The notes: generated by a model not told the origin, from the sequence alone. Shown: positions 43,292 to 52,881, numbered from the stretch's first letter. The stretch is DNA of 56,138 nt from Streptomyces sp. Ncost-T10-10d (GCF_900091955.1 NZ_FMDF01000090.1:1-56138); one strand, 5' to 3'. A program made the numbers and translations.

Positions 43292-44098
43292 TCAGGGGTT
43301 GATGGTGTGTTCGGTGAACTGGCCACAGGAGCGGAACCCCAGGCGGCGGTAGACGGGCTCGCCGTCGGCTGACGCCTGCAAGACCGCGATGCGGTGATCT
43401 CGGTCGCGGGCCGTGCGGAGTACCGCGAGCGTGATAGCACCGCCGTAGCCACGTCGGCGGTGGGCGGCCAGGGTGCAGATGTTGTAGATACCGGCGACCC
43501 CCGCGTGATGAAACACTTCAGCCGAACAGACCGGACGGCTCTCCACGTAGCCGACCAGGTACCGGGCCGGGCAGTGCGCTGCCAGTGCCTGCGGGGCGGC
43601 CTGGGCGAAGAAGCGGCGGACGGTGTCAGCAGGCGGGTCCCAGTTCGCGGCGAGAACCGTGGCGTAGTCGGCAAGCTGTTCGGGTGTGGCCACCCTCTGG
43701 ATGTCCAGTTCTTGGACGGCGGGCAGTGGCAGGGTGTCATCAAGCTCGGCCCACATCGCCGTCTCGCGTTCGGACGCCGGCAGGCCGGCCGCCGTCAGGC
43801 GGGTGGTGAGGTCCAGTGGTGTCGAGGCAGGCCCCACCCACCAGGAGAAACGGCGGCCAGTGCGGGCCAGCGTCCGAGCGGTCTTGGTGATACGTGCCGA
43901 AGCGTTGGTGACGGTGAAGCGGGCCGCAGCAACGATGTTGAAAGTGTCGTCGTCCAGGCCGCTGTCGGCGACCAGGAGGTCACCCGCCTCTGTGACGGCC
44001 GCACCAGTCATGCCGCGATGCAGGTGACAGGCATGTTCCGCCAGGTTCTGTTCCATCCTGTCCATCAAGTCGGCTTCATTGAGGAAATGATCATTCAT
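43292..44098 (-). CDS. GNAT family N-acetyltransferase
   Basis: Predicted 268-aa protein. The N-terminal 130 residues ([40 protein letters not shown]) form the substrate domain of two-domain actinomycete GNATs. The C-terminal part is the GNAT core with [20 protein letters not shown], the acetyl-CoA loop [17 protein letters not shown] and the end [13 protein letters not shown]. Start ATG 44098 is the first with conserved sequence; ATG 44116 is possible. It converges on the IS5 fragment. Confidence 0.88.
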   Translation of the reverse strand: MNDHFLNEADLMDRMEQNLAEHACHLHRGMTGAAVTEAGDLLVADSGLDDDTFNIVAAARFTVTNASARITKTARTLARTGRRFSWWVGPASTPLDLTTRLTAAGLPASERETAMWAELDDTLPLPAVQELDIQRVATPEQLADYATVLAANWDPPADTVRRFFAQAAPQALAAHCPARYLVGYVESRPVCSAEVFHHAGVAGIYNICTLAAHRRRGYGGAITLAVLRTARDRDHRIAVLQASADGEPVYRRLGFRSCGQFTEHTINP

Positions 44099-44780
44099 AG
44101 CGATTGATCCCAGCATGACTGGGAGAAGATCGCATGCGATTTTGAGTCGTCCGCCGACGCTGTCGCGCTGGTGACCAGTCCATTCGATACACGGCCTAGC
44201 TCCAGGCACTCATCGCCGGTTCGGCGAAGGGATCAACAGGGCGGCGCGGTACACGCCGGGCCGGTCCGAGCGAGCGCACGACCTGCGCCGCCAACGCGCT
44301 GTCGAAGGGATGACGGGCGGGGGCCACCTCGTCCCAGCTCAGATAGCCAGGGGCCGGCTCGGGAATCACTGCGCAAGCCTGCACCTGTGCCCGGCACCCG
44401 CTCAGGTGGATTGCCTCAGGACCCGACCCATCACGGTGGCGTCGACCGGACGCACGGCGTCGGGTTCGCGCATCGGGCCCGTCCGGTCCAGGCGGGGGAA
44501 ATGCGCAGCAGGTTCCCGGGACTTCAATGCTCCTTGGTAGATTATTCGGTCGGCTTGAGCGAGTGGTATCTCAGCAATTTGCCCGGCCAATGGCGAGAGA
44601 TGAACGGCGGGCGTTCGGGCGGTCGATCCACTCGAAGCAGCGCAGGATGAAGTCGGTGAAGGTGCCGGCGCTGGAGTCGTCCGCGAACAGCCGCGTCGCC
44701 ACGAACCCGAGCCTCCAGCACGTCGACCAACCTCATCGGCAGCCGTGCCAGGCACCAACCACCCCAGCCCGCAGCCCTGC
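44099..44780. other. degraded stretch, no intact gene
   Basis: Minus-strand scraps such as PAPGYLSWDEVAPARHPFDS (about 44340) and FILRCFEWIDRPNARRSSLA (about 44600-44660) look like protein, but each is cut by stops and frameshifts. No family is assigned. Confidence 0.4.
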
Positions 44781-45362
44781 TCAGATGTCCCAGGACTTCG
44801 GGCGTGCGAGCGCCTCCCACTCGTCGCGGAGCAAGGACAGGACTGCGACGTCATAGCGGCGCCCCCTGTGCAGACATGCTGAGCGACGCACTCCCTCCTG
44901 GACGAATCCCGCTTTGGCCAGAACGGTGAGCGCGGCAGTGTTGGCGGTGTGGGTGACTGCCTGGATGCGGTGCATGGGCAGTTCGCCGAAGGCGAGATCG
45001 ACCAGCGCGTCGAGTGCGTCCGTGCCGTATCCCTGCCCTCGGTAGCGCGAATCCAGCAGCAGATGGACTTCCGCCGTACCGTCGGCGATGTCCTGGTCGA
45101 CGAGGGCTATGTGGCCGATCGGTGTGCCGTCGGAGAGCAGGACGAGGAAGTCGTCACGGTCCTGATCGTCTCTGTCGCGCTCCACACGCTCACGGAGGGC
45201 GGAGAGGGAACGAGGCCAGAAGCCGACCTCATGAGCGGCGACGGGGTCGGAGCGCCAGCTGTGCATCAACTCGGCGTCATCGACGTCGACAGACGCGAGA
45301 CCGACATTCCTTCCTCGCCAGCACGGCTCCCTGTCCGTCCCTGTGGCCTGATCACCTGTCAT
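44781..45362 (-). CDS. GNAT family N-acetyltransferase (RimJ/RimL type)
   Basis: Predicted 193-aa acetyltransferase. It reads VGLASVDVDDAELMHSWRSD, FLVLLSDGTPIGHIALVDQD, then VHLLLDSRYRGQGYGTDALD with the RGQGYG acetyl-CoA loop, and HTANTAALTVLAKAGFVQEG. RimJ/RimL-type members acetylate protein N-termini or small amines. ATG 45362 is chosen at the conserved start, since the longer frame to 45548 has no conserved content. Confidence 0.88.
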   Translation of the reverse strand: MTGDQATGTDREPCWRGRNVGLASVDVDDAELMHSWRSDPVAAHEVGFWPRSLSALRERVERDRDDQDRDDFLVLLSDGTPIGHIALVDQDIADGTAEVHLLLDSRYRGQGYGTDALDALVDLAFGELPMHRIQAVTHTANTAALTVLAKAGFVQEGVRRSACLHRGRRYDVAVLSLLRDEWEALARPKSWDI

Positions 45363-45572
45363 GTTCTCGATCACAGGCGGATGGTACGGGCCGGCCGGGA
45401 CTGTGACGAGCCAATTAAACCTTTGAGCACCAGATGATCCGACCCCGCCGATCGGTCGGTTCCCTGCTCCTCCTCCCGATACGCCGTCCAGGACGACCGA
45501 GTGGGCACACGTGTTGCGGACAGCAGGATCAGCGGACATGTCGTCCACGGACGAAGACGTCGAGGAGGGCGG

Positions 45573-46405
45573 TTACACGTCAGCCGTGCTACTCCCGTGT
45601 CGGCGGTGGATGCGGACGCCGGCGATCAGAGGGGTGGTACCCAGTAGGAGGATCCCCTGCACCAGTGTCTTGAGCGCGACGCCGCCGGACGCTTCGGCGT
45701 CCATGGCGACTGCCGGGGAGATGCCCTGGGTGTGCGGGAATTTGATCTCCGCGTGGAACTTCTTGACGAGCAATCCGCTTTTCAATTCCAGGGTGGCCTT
45801 CCAGGGGCCGTCGGCCAGTTGGTCGGTTACCGGAATCCTCACCGGTTCCGACTGGCGAGGCGCCAGGCTTGTGCCCAGCTGTACCTGGTAAGGGCCCGCG
45901 CTAAGGGTTCCGGACACCGAGGAAAGCCTCAGGGTGCCGGACAGGTCCAGGACACGGCCCCCGGTGTTGAAGACCTGGGCACGCACGATCGCGCGCCCAT
46001 CCGAGCCGCGTTCGGCCGTCATCGTGCGCGCGGTGAAGTTCGGGGCCGGGGGTTGTGGCCGCCGACTGACAGATACACCCTGATGCCGGTGCGACTCACC
46101 ATCGCGATACCGCCCCCTTCACCGCCAGTGACCTGTGCCCAGACCACGGCATACCTCTCGCCCGGGGCCGCGTCTTTGGGCACCGCGATGGTCACGGTGT
46201 CGCGGGCGGTGTCGTGCGCGGGGACATCGAGCGTCTTGCGTTTCAGTGATGTCCAGGTCGAGAGGTCATTCCTCGTGGTTCCGGCTGCCCCCACGAAGGA
46301 GCCGTGTGCGATGGTGGCGGCGGCCGGATACACGTCGACGTGCAGGGTGGAATCGGTGGTGTTCAGCACTTCGATGCGACGGTGCACCGTGGTGCCCGGC
46401 CGCTC
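45573..46405 (-). pseudogene. cell-surface/membrane protein, frameshifted and 5'-truncated
   Basis: Two minus-strand frames join into one protein. Upstream part: GTTVHRRIEVLNTTDSTLHV, AATIAHGSFVGAAGTTRNDL, GIAMVSRTGIRVYLSVGGHN. Downstream part: AIVRAQVFNTGGRVLDLSGT, PWKATLELKSGLLVKKFHAE, ending in a hydrophobic helix (LVQGILLLGTTPLIAGV) and basic tail. The pattern is of an extracellular beta-sandwich protein (DUF916-like) with a C-terminal membrane anchor. One frameshift lies near 46030, and the signal peptide is missing because the gene is fused at about 46405 to a plus-strand fragment. Confidence 0.65.
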
Positions 46406-46571
46406 GAAAGGGGCGGCGACCGCCGAGGAGCGTGAGGAGTGGTGGAACAAGGTGATGGCGCTGCGCAATTCGCGCCGGGTGGTACGGGCCCACGACCGGG
46501 ATCAGCTCATCGAACACATAGCCCTATGGGCCCGAAAGATCGAGGAACTGGAGTCATCCCAGCGTGGCTGA
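46405..46571 (+). pseudogene. C-terminal fragment of a hypothetical protein
   Basis: The plus strand reads EEREEWWNKVMALRNSRRVV and HDRDQLIEHIALWARKIEEL, a highly charged helical C-terminus ending at the TGA at 46569-46571. It has no start codon. It overlaps the start of the next gene, as in an operon, and begins where the minus-strand gene loses its own 5' end. Confidence 0.5.
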
Positions 46572-46866
46572 GGCGAGCAAGCGCCGCCTGACCGAGGAGC
46601 AGCTGCAAACCGAGTTCGACCGCACGGTCCGGCGTGTCGATTGTCACCTGGCCGTAGCTTCGGGAGTCCCGGGCCGGCGGGCCGACCTCGCTGAGGCGGC
46701 CCGCTGCAAGGAGTTCCTGCGCTTGACGCATGTGATCACGGGGAACGGCGGTGAACTGCCCGGCGTCCTCGACTACGCCGACGGCGCGGGTGAGGACGAG
46801 TTGCGCGAGCCGCCCGAGAGGGGCGGCGGAGTGGCCGCGGCCACTGTCGATGCGCTTGAGGACTGA
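46564..46866 (+). CDS. hypothetical small protein
   Basis: Predicted 100-aa cytosolic protein starting at GTG 46564, which overlaps the stop of the upstream fragment. It is helical and charged: RRLTEEQLQTEFDRTVRRVD, RADLAEAARCKEFLRLTHVI and a Glu/Gly-rich end. No known domain is recognised. Codon bias supports it. It was probably the second gene of an operon whose first gene is now truncated. Confidence 0.55.
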   Translation: MAEASKRRLTEEQLQTEFDRTVRRVDCHLAVASGVPGRRADLAEAARCKEFLRLTHVITGNGGELPGVLDYADGAGEDELREPPERGGGVAAATVDALED

Positions 46867-46882
46867 GGGCTGTCCGGACTGA

Positions 46883-47836
46883 CTACTTGGCGGTCCAATG
46901 GCCCAGGTTATTTTCGCCGGCGTCCGCTGCTCGCCGCAGCGCCTCCGGGGAACCGAGCATGCCGTGCGGCAGATAGCCGGACCGGACGCCCAACTCCCAC
47001 CCGTGCGCTTGGACCGCCAGGGCGGTCAGGGCAAGGGCGCCGAGCGGCAGCAGAGTCCTGGGTGCGGGATTGAGTCCCATGCTTTCCCGGTGCTCGATGA
47101 GCCGGGCCACGAGAGCCTGCTCAAAGGCGTGCTGGTCGTCGTCGAGGAGTACGCGAAGGAGGCGCTGGTCCGGTGTCAGGGGGCCGGCTGTGTCCAGTTC
47201 CCGGGCCGCCTCGGCGCGCGCGTCGGCGTCCGGCTTGCGCAGGGGCACGGTCGGCCAATCGCGCGGCAGGTGCCCGCGTGCCTGGGTCAGGTAGCCGCAC
47301 AGTGCGTCCATCGCCGCAAGGTCCGCAGGATCCGACGTGGAGTTCACCGCCGAGTACCGCACCCCGTCGCGGATCGCGGGCGCGTAGTCGCTGCGCAGCA
47401 GCAGACCGATCACCCGCTGCCATTCCCACACCAGGCCGCTGACCAGGCATATCGCAAACGTGTCGAACCACGTTCCGGCCGTGGGGGCCTGCTCGATGAC
47501 GTCGCCGAAGGCGATGTCATCGCTGCTGAGCTTCTCGCCGATGAGCGGAAAGATGATCTCTTGGTCGCCGTCGGGGAAGCAGCCAATGCTCAGCACCCCC
47601 AAGGAGCACTCCGCCGCGGTCCGCAGTGCCGAGCGCGATGCCTCGTCGAGCGTGGGGTCCGCCACGGTGCGAGCGGCGATGTGATCGAGGAGCTCGTCAT
47701 GCATCTCCTGCAGCCTCGCCGGGGACGCGTCGTCGTAGCGCATCCCGTGCCACCGCCACCGGGTCCGTCGACTGATGCCGTCGAGTGCCTGGGCCATGTG
47801 TTGTCCGCTGACCTCGTGGCGCGTCACTTCCTGCAC
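46883..47836 (-). CDS. Imm49 family immunity protein, orphan
   Basis: Predicted 317-aa protein matching Immunity protein 49 (Imm49): MRYDDASPARLQEMHDELLD, LGVLSIGCFPDGDQEIIFPL, GTWFDTFAICLVSGLVWEWQ, RVIGLLLRSDYAPAIRDGVR and RLLRVLLDDDQHAFEQALVA. Imm49 proteins are predicted to neutralise nuclease or deaminase toxins of polymorphic-toxin systems. Homologues in Streptomyces are often orphan or in tandem. Here no toxin gene is adjacent. GTG 47836 follows GAGGACTTCAGCC. Confidence 0.85.
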   Translation of the reverse strand: MQEVTRHEVSGQHMAQALDGISRRTRWRWHGMRYDDASPARLQEMHDELLDHIAARTVADPTLDEASRSALRTAAECSLGVLSIGCFPDGDQEIIFPLIGEKLSSDDIAFGDVIEQAPTAGTWFDTFAICLVSGLVWEWQRVIGLLLRSDYAPAIRDGVRYSAVNSTSDPADLAAMDALCGYLTQARGHLPRDWPTVPLRKPDADARAEAARELDTAGPLTPDQRLLRVLLDDDQHAFEQALVARLIEHRESMGLNPAPRTLLPLGALALTALAVQAHGWELGVRSGYLPHGMLGSPEALRRAADAGENNLGHWTAK

Positions 47837-48250
47837 GGCTGAAGTCCTCTCGTGATCTTTTCGGCCGGACGCGGCAAGCTATCAACCGCCTCGGACATTG
47901 CCCCAGGTCTGGCCGCGAGATCTCGGCAGCAACAGGGGAACTGAGCTGCGATGCCGCGGTGTTCCTGTCTGCACCGGACCCTTTCGCCTGATTTGTGACC
48001 CGCTTCCCCCGGCATGAGGTGGCCCCACTTCTTCTCGCGCGAAAGTGGCTCCGGTCTCCTGTCTCTGACCCACGGTGCCGCGGCCCCTCCTGATGACGCC
48101 GACTCTTCGCAGTCGGCCGATTCGTGACCAACGGGTCCGGTGTGGGTCCCTCGGCGGCAAGTAGAGCGCCACCCGCGCCAAATAGTTGTCCCGGGTGACC
48201 GTCACGCACACGTTCAATCGCAGTCTGGACGGATCGGTGTGCTTCGGGCT
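47837..48250. other. stretch without an intact gene
   Basis: A minus-strand fragment, RLRLNVCVTVTRDNYLARVA and LYLPPRD (about 48140-48240), looks like a protein piece but is isolated. Nothing else is supported. Confidence 0.35.
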
Positions 48251-48319
48251 GTGGCGAAACAGGTGGCCAGATCGATCAGGAATCGAGAAGCGCGGGTCAC
48301 GGAGCCGCACCTAGTCTGA
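48251..48319 (+). pseudogene. 3' end of an araC-like gene
   Basis: Twenty-two codons plus stop, reading VAKQVARSIRNREARVTEPH, correspond to the end of the complete AraC protein encoded at 49083-49547 (VAKQVTRPVRNQEAPAAEPH). This shows that an AraC-VOC pair once stood here and was duplicated. Confidence 0.7.
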
Positions 48320-48324
48320 TCGTC

Positions 48325-48735
48325 ATGGACATCACCATTCACACGAGCTCCCTCCCGCATGACGACCCGGACGCGTCCCTGGCTTTCTACCGCGACAGCC
48401 TCGGCTTCGAGGTCCGTAGCGACGTCGGACAGGGCAAGATGCGCTGGATCACGGTGGGCCCCGTCGGCCAGCCGGGCACGTCCATCCTCCTGGCGCCGCC
48501 GGCCGCCGACCCTGGGGTCACCGAGGACGAGCGTCGCACCATCGCCGAGATGATGGCCAAGGGCACCTACGGCTGGATCCTGCTGGCCACTCGGGACCTC
48601 GACGACACTTTCGAGAAGCTGCAGGCCGGCGACGCCGAGGTCGTCCAGGAGCCGACCGAGCAGCCGTACGGCATCCGCGACTGTGCCTTCCGCGATCCCG
48701 CGGGCAACCTGGTCCGCATCCAGCAGCTTCGCTGA
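48325..48735 (+). CDS. VOC family (glyoxalase-like) protein
   Basis: Predicted 136-aa VOC protein: ITIHTSSLPHDDPDASLAFY (metal His), LGFEVRSDVGQGKMRWITVG, TSILLAPPAADPGVTEDE, YGWILLATRDLDDTFEKLQA and YGIRDCAFRDPAGNLVRIQQ (metal Glu near the end is Asp/Arg-shifted). It may detoxify or bind a small molecule; unknown. The start follows the remains of an araC gene, so its regulator has been lost or replaced by the copy further right. Confidence 0.88.
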   Translation: MDITIHTSSLPHDDPDASLAFYRDSLGFEVRSDVGQGKMRWITVGPVGQPGTSILLAPPAADPGVTEDERRTIAEMMAKGTYGWILLATRDLDDTFEKLQAGDAEVVQEPTEQPYGIRDCAFRDPAGNLVRIQQLR

Positions 48736-48758
48736 GCCGTCCGGTCATCGATTCGGTC

Positions 48759-49040
48759 GTGACGGCCGGCATCGCGACCACCCGCGAAGAATACGGCGGC
48801 CGGCGCTTCCAGGCCGCTGTGCCCGACCACCCCGTCGGCGGCCGCACCATCGCAGAGGTGTTCGCGATGTCGGCCGCCGAGGCCGAAGCGCGCACGCCGA
48901 CCGCCCCCAAGGGCGGCGTCGGCATCCTTGCCGAGCCGACCACCGGCCTCCATCCCGCCGTCGAACAGTTGCTTGGCCTGCTCGTCGACTCCGGTAAGCC
49001 GGTCGTCACCATCGAGCACCTCGCCGCCTACCTCGGCATG
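48759..49040 (+). pseudogene. UvrA-like ABC ATPase fragment
   Basis: TAGIATTREEYGGRRFQAAV, GGRTIAEVFAMSAAEAEART and GVGILAEPTTGLHPAVEQLL plus DSGKPVVTIEHL match scattered parts of drug-resistance-type UvrA proteins (Walker B DEPTTGLH altered to AEPTTGLH). Large parts between them are missing, and the frame then enters the AraC gene. Confidence 0.55.
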
Positions 49041-49082
49041 CAACCCAGGTGCTCGCGGACATCGATGAAATGGAGTTCTCTC

Positions 49083-49546
<464 letters not shown>

Positions 49547-49547
<1 letters not shown>

Positions 49548-50009
49548 TGGCCATGGCATCCATCGAATCCGTCTCCCTCGACGTGGCCGACCCCACGGCC
49601 GCCGACCGCTTCTGCACCGCCGCCTTCGGTTTGGACACGCAGGTACGCCTGCGGGCCTCGGAAGCACCGACAACCGGCCTCCGTGGCTTCACACTGGCGG
49701 TCACGGTGTCCCAGCCGGCCACCGTCAACAGCTTCATCGACGCAGCCCTCGACGCCGACGTCACGCCGCTGAAGCCTGCCGCGAAAGCTCTGGGGCTACG
49801 GCGGCGTCGTACAGGCCCCGGACGGGACGATCTGGAAGGTCGCGACCTCGGCGAAGCAGGACACCGGCCCTGCCACCCGGCAGGTCGGCGAGATCGTGCT
49901 CCTGCTGGGAGTCGCGGACATGGTCGCGAGCAAGCGGTTCTACGTCGGCCAAGGCTTTGCCGCGACGAAGGCTTCAGCCGCCTCCTGCTTCTGCTGCCTG
50001 CACAGCTAG
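49547..50009 (+). pseudogene. VOC family protein, frameshifted and truncated
   Basis: Starts intact as MASIESVSLDVADPTAADRF, FGLDTQVRLRASEAPTTGLR and VNSFIDAALDADVTPLKPAA. A frameshift near 49790 is followed in another frame by YGGVVQAPDGTIWKVATSAK and IVLLLGVADMVASKRFYVGQ, ending after some 20 altered residues at 50009. The second VOC half is mostly missing. It is coupled to the araC gene, so the old AraC-VOC unit lost its enzyme. Confidence 0.75.
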
Positions 50010-50767
50010 AGCGCCGTGTGGGCCAGCCAGTGGTCCAGCAACGCGCGGTCGCCCGTCACCGTCGCCCAGTCGTCCTCCGGAGGGACGCGGCGGGAAAACA
50101 CCAGCATGAGGTCCGCCACCGCCCCCGACACCACCACGTCGGCTTCGACCGGCCCGCGCTCCCATCGCAGTGCCTCAGGTGTCCTGGTGATCACCCAGCC
50201 CTCCACGGACCTCGGCCGGAACCCGATCCGTTCGCCCCGGCCGCGCAGCCCGGCGACAGCCGGCCTGGCCGTCTCGAAGCCCGGCGTGGACAGCAGGTCC
50301 ATGCTCTCGCTGATCACGTCGGCTGCGAGGTCGTCGGCGATCTCGAACGCGGTGTCCGTCGCAAACGCCGCGTCGTAGTGGTGGATGCAGGTGTCGCTCA
50401 GCGTCCTGCGCAGCCAGAAGGCCGCCGGCCGCGGCCCGATGAACGTGTGCGTCTCGGTGTCCGCGCCGGTCTCCTGGATCGCGCGGATCAACTCCTCTGC
50501 GCCCTCGCGCAGCCACCGGGCCCACTCGTCCGGGGCGCCGGGATCGGCCTGCCACGGGTCAGGGATGGGCAGCTGCTCGCTCTTGCGCACGAGTTCGGCC
50601 GCCCACCGGTGCTCCTGGCCGACGTGCCCGACGAGGGTACGCAGCGGCCATTCCGGGCAGGTGGGCACCCGAGTGTCCGGGTCCCTTCCGGCGACCGCGC
50701 GGGTGAACCCTCCGGTCTGCTCCCGCAGGCCCTCCACGAGCCGTGCGGTGTCCAGTGTCGACGTCAT
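50006..50767 (-). CDS. maleylpyruvate isomerase family mycothiol-dependent enzyme (TIGR03086-like)
   Basis: Predicted 253-aa DinB/MDMPI-fold protein. Features are RLVEGLREQTGGFTRAVAGR, the motif VPTCPEWPLRTLVGHVGQEH with metal-binding His, TLSDTCIHHYDAAFATDTAF with the second His, and the C-terminal sterol-carrier-like part (RWERGPVEADVVVSGAVADL). These proteins are thought to use mycothiol in isomerase or transferase reactions. ATG 50767 has GAGGAGC upstream. It is divergent from a MerR gene that likely controls it. Confidence 0.88.
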   Translation of the reverse strand: MTSTLDTARLVEGLREQTGGFTRAVAGRDPDTRVPTCPEWPLRTLVGHVGQEHRWAAELVRKSEQLPIPDPWQADPGAPDEWARWLREGAEELIRAIQETGADTETHTFIGPRPAAFWLRRTLSDTCIHHYDAAFATDTAFEIADDLAADVISESMDLLSTPGFETARPAVAGLRGRGERIGFRPRSVEGWVITRTPEALRWERGPVEADVVVSGAVADLMLVFSRRVPPEDDWATVTGDRALLDHWLAHTAL

Positions 50768-50807
50768 CACGAAAGCTCCTCTCACGGGGTGATGCCGGTA
50801 CGGTAGA

Positions 50808-50827
50808 AACTCCAGTCCAGTGGAGGT
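50808..50827. promoter_or_regulatory. MerR-type operator between divergent genes
   Basis: CTCCA at 50810 and TGGAG at 50821 form an inverted repeat within AACTCCAGTCCAGTGGAGGT, in the 64-base divergent region. This is the dyad type seen at MerR-controlled promoters. Its right arm also provides the GGAGG before the GTG start of the regulator. Confidence 0.6.
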
Positions 50828-50831
50828 TCAA

Positions 50832-51791
50832 GTGCCTTTGCTCGATGAGACGCTTGGGATCGGCGACCTGGCGCGGCTGACCGGCGTGCCGGTGCGGACC
50901 ATTCGCTTCTACTGCGACGAAGGCATCGTCGACTCGGTGCGCAGCACGGGTGGCCACCGAAGGTTCGACCAGGCGGCCGTGGAGCGGCTCGGCCTGGTCA
51001 GACGGTTGCGCGGGCTCGGGCTCGGGCTGCCGTCCATCAGGCACGTGCTCGCCGGCGAACGCTCCGTGGTCGAGGTCGTCACGGCCGAGCGGGCGGCGCT
51101 CGATGTGCAGCTCGCCGACCTGGCCTGGCGGCGGGCCTCGCTGCGCGCGGTCGAGGAGGCCGGACCGGCCGACCGGGCCGCCAGGCTGGAGCTGCTGGCC
51201 GCCGTGGAGAGCGGGGGTGCCGCCCGCAACGCGCTGATCGACTTCTGGAGACGCACGATGGTCGCCACGGCGTCCGAGGCGATGCTCACCGCGTTCGTGA
51301 CCATGGCCGTGCCCGAGCCGCCCACCGACCCGACCCCGCCGCAGGTGGTCGCATTCGCCGAACTGTTCGCCCTGGCCGGCGACCGGGAACTGACACGCGG
51401 CCTGCTGGCCATGGCGCGGGCCAACGCCGAACTGATCGCCGACGAGGCCGAGCTGATGAGCGGGATCAGCGAGGCGTGCGTGCTGGCCCAGCCCATGGTG
51501 CAGGCGGGCGAGCCTCCCCGCGTGGGCCCCGAACTCGATCGGTTCGTGGCGGCACACGCCTCCGTGCGCGGCGGGAGCGACACCCCGCAGTTCAGATGCC
51601 GGCTGCTGGCCCATGTGGCCGCCGACCGCGACCCGCGGATGCGACGCTACTGGCGGCTCGTGGCAGAGGCCAGCGGCGACCCGGTCACACTCGGCGCGTC
51701 CCACCTGTGGCTGACCGACTCCCTCGAACGCTCCGTAAGTCCTGACGGTGCTGCTGAGGCGTGCCCAGCAAACCGGGGCGGTCCGGGGTGA
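50832..51791 (+). CDS. MerR family transcriptional regulator
   Basis: Predicted 319-aa regulator. Residues 6-60 form the MerR domain (LGIGDLARLTGVPVRTIRFY, CDEGIVDSVRSTGGHRRFDQ), followed by helical SIRHVLAGERSVVEVVTAER and a long C-terminal domain that could bind a ligand. GTG 50832 is used because upstream codons lie inside the operator and GGAGG. It probably controls the divergent isomerase-like gene. The last 20 residues (SPDGAAEACPANRGGPG) are replaced by sequence overlapping a TetR scrap, so the native end may be lost. Confidence 0.85.
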   Translation: MPLLDETLGIGDLARLTGVPVRTIRFYCDEGIVDSVRSTGGHRRFDQAAVERLGLVRRLRGLGLGLPSIRHVLAGERSVVEVVTAERAALDVQLADLAWRRASLRAVEEAGPADRAARLELLAAVESGGAARNALIDFWRRTMVATASEAMLTAFVTMAVPEPPTDPTPPQVVAFAELFALAGDRELTRGLLAMARANAELIADEAELMSGISEACVLAQPMVQAGEPPRVGPELDRFVAAHASVRGGSDTPQFRCRLLAHVAADRDPRMRRYWRLVAEASGDPVTLGASHLWLTDSLERSVSPDGAAEACPANRGGPG

Positions 51792-51840
51792 CGTCGGGGG
51801 CCGCAGGATGTGCAGTCGCTGCTGGTCAGTAGTTCGACGA
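51748..51840 (+). pseudogene. TetR regulator, C-terminal scrap
   Basis: LLRRAQQTGAVRGDVG is a typical TetR C-terminal segment, in a different frame from the MerR tail. It soon loses frame. It marks the junction where the MerR gene end was replaced. Confidence 0.45.
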
Positions 51841-52110
51841 GGGAACAATTCCGGGAGGGTCTCCGCGGGTACGCCGGGCCTGCTGACGCCTGTGATGGGT
51901 GACGGCCTGCGAGCGGACGCCGCCGTGAATACGGCTGCCGGGCCTGTTCAACCTGAACCTGTACACCAGCGGCCTGTCGTCTGCCCGAGCACGGCGCCCC
52001 ACACAGTGGCCCCGAACACCGGGCGCCGTCACGAGCCGCCTCCTGGTACCGGAGTGCCCCTCGTGCCGGCCTTGGCGCGAATCAACGATCAAGGGGGTGG
52101 GGTATGGCCA
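51841..52110. other. gene-free stretch
   Basis: No coding bias and no recognisable product are seen in either strand. Confidence 0.4.
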
Positions 52111-52112
52111 GG

Positions 52113-52272
52113 CGCCGTATACGACAGCGTTTGGGGCAGCGCGTCGACTCAGGTGAAGTTCGACGAGATCCTCAAGAAGGCGGAGAGGGAAGCCCCGTAC
52201 GCGTACACGGACGATGGCCGGGACGGCTTCCCAGCGATCCCCGACAGCTGGAACAGGTGCGCAAGCGGCTAA
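52113..52272 (+). pseudogene. C-terminal fragment of a hypothetical protein
   Basis: The frame reads VYDSVWGSASTQVKFDEILK and REAPYAYTDDGRDGFPAIPD, then stops (TAA at 52270-52272). The end seems natural and is followed at once by a strong hairpin. The start is not evident; GTG codons upstream give unconserved sequence. It is not a family I recognise. Confidence 0.4.
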
Positions 52273-52345
52273 GACCGACCGGCAAATGGGGGGCGGCGTC
52301 GCGGGGCTGGGCACGCGACGCCGCCCCCCATTTGCCGGTCGGTCT
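52272..52345. terminator. perfect 31-bp hairpin
   Basis: A 31-base arm (52272-52302), a 12-base loop and the exact reverse complement (52315-52345). The arms begin AGACCGACCGGCAAATGGGG and end in GGCGTCGC. The left arm overlaps the stop codon of the preceding frame. It can form a very stable terminator on either strand. Confidence 0.8.
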
Positions 52346-52386
52346 AAAGGGGCAACCCGTCGAAGAGGCCGGAGACCGGGCTGAGC

Positions 52387-52683
52387 ATGTCGGTCGCCCA
52401 CCGCAACCCAAGGACCGGCAACGGCATCGACTTCGGTCCCCGGGAGTACGTGGACGTCGCCCGTGCGAAGGAAATCCTCGAATGGGGCAGGGATACCGAT
52501 GTCGCATGCCGAGAGGGAACGCTGTCTGAGCACGGGGCCGGACTTGGGGACGCCTCGTACGGAGTAAATCTTCGCGAGGACGCCCAGGTGACAGTTCGGG
52601 TGGGCCGCGCACCGATCGAGGGCACTTCCAGCGGGCAGTTCCCCAGGGCGTACGCCCTGAGGGGTCGCACAGGACATGGCTGA
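52387..52683 (+). CDS. hypothetical protein, uncertain
   Basis: A 98-aa frame whose first half has streptomycete codon bias: GIDFGPREYVDVARAKEILE and WGRDTDVACREGTLSEHGAG. The second half is less biased. No ribosome binding site is clear, and there is a competing minus-strand frame. I do not recognise a family. Confidence 0.3.
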   Translation: MSVAHRNPRTGNGIDFGPREYVDVARAKEILEWGRDTDVACREGTLSEHGAGLGDASYGVNLREDAQVTVRVGRAPIEGTSSGQFPRAYALRGRTGHG

Positions 52684-52881
52684 CCGGGCAAAGGGGAAGT
52701 TCTGACGTAGAGGGCCTCCCCAGCCTCAGCCGTTCCGGGGATCCGGCCCGCCGCGATGCGGACTGTGTGCCCACACAAGCCCCGTGTGCCGCCGAACAGC
52801 ACACTGGACGGGTTCTTTCCCGTCCAGCATGGCTGGATCGCGCCCTATCGCACCTGACGGCCCGTCCGGACCCTGAAGAGT

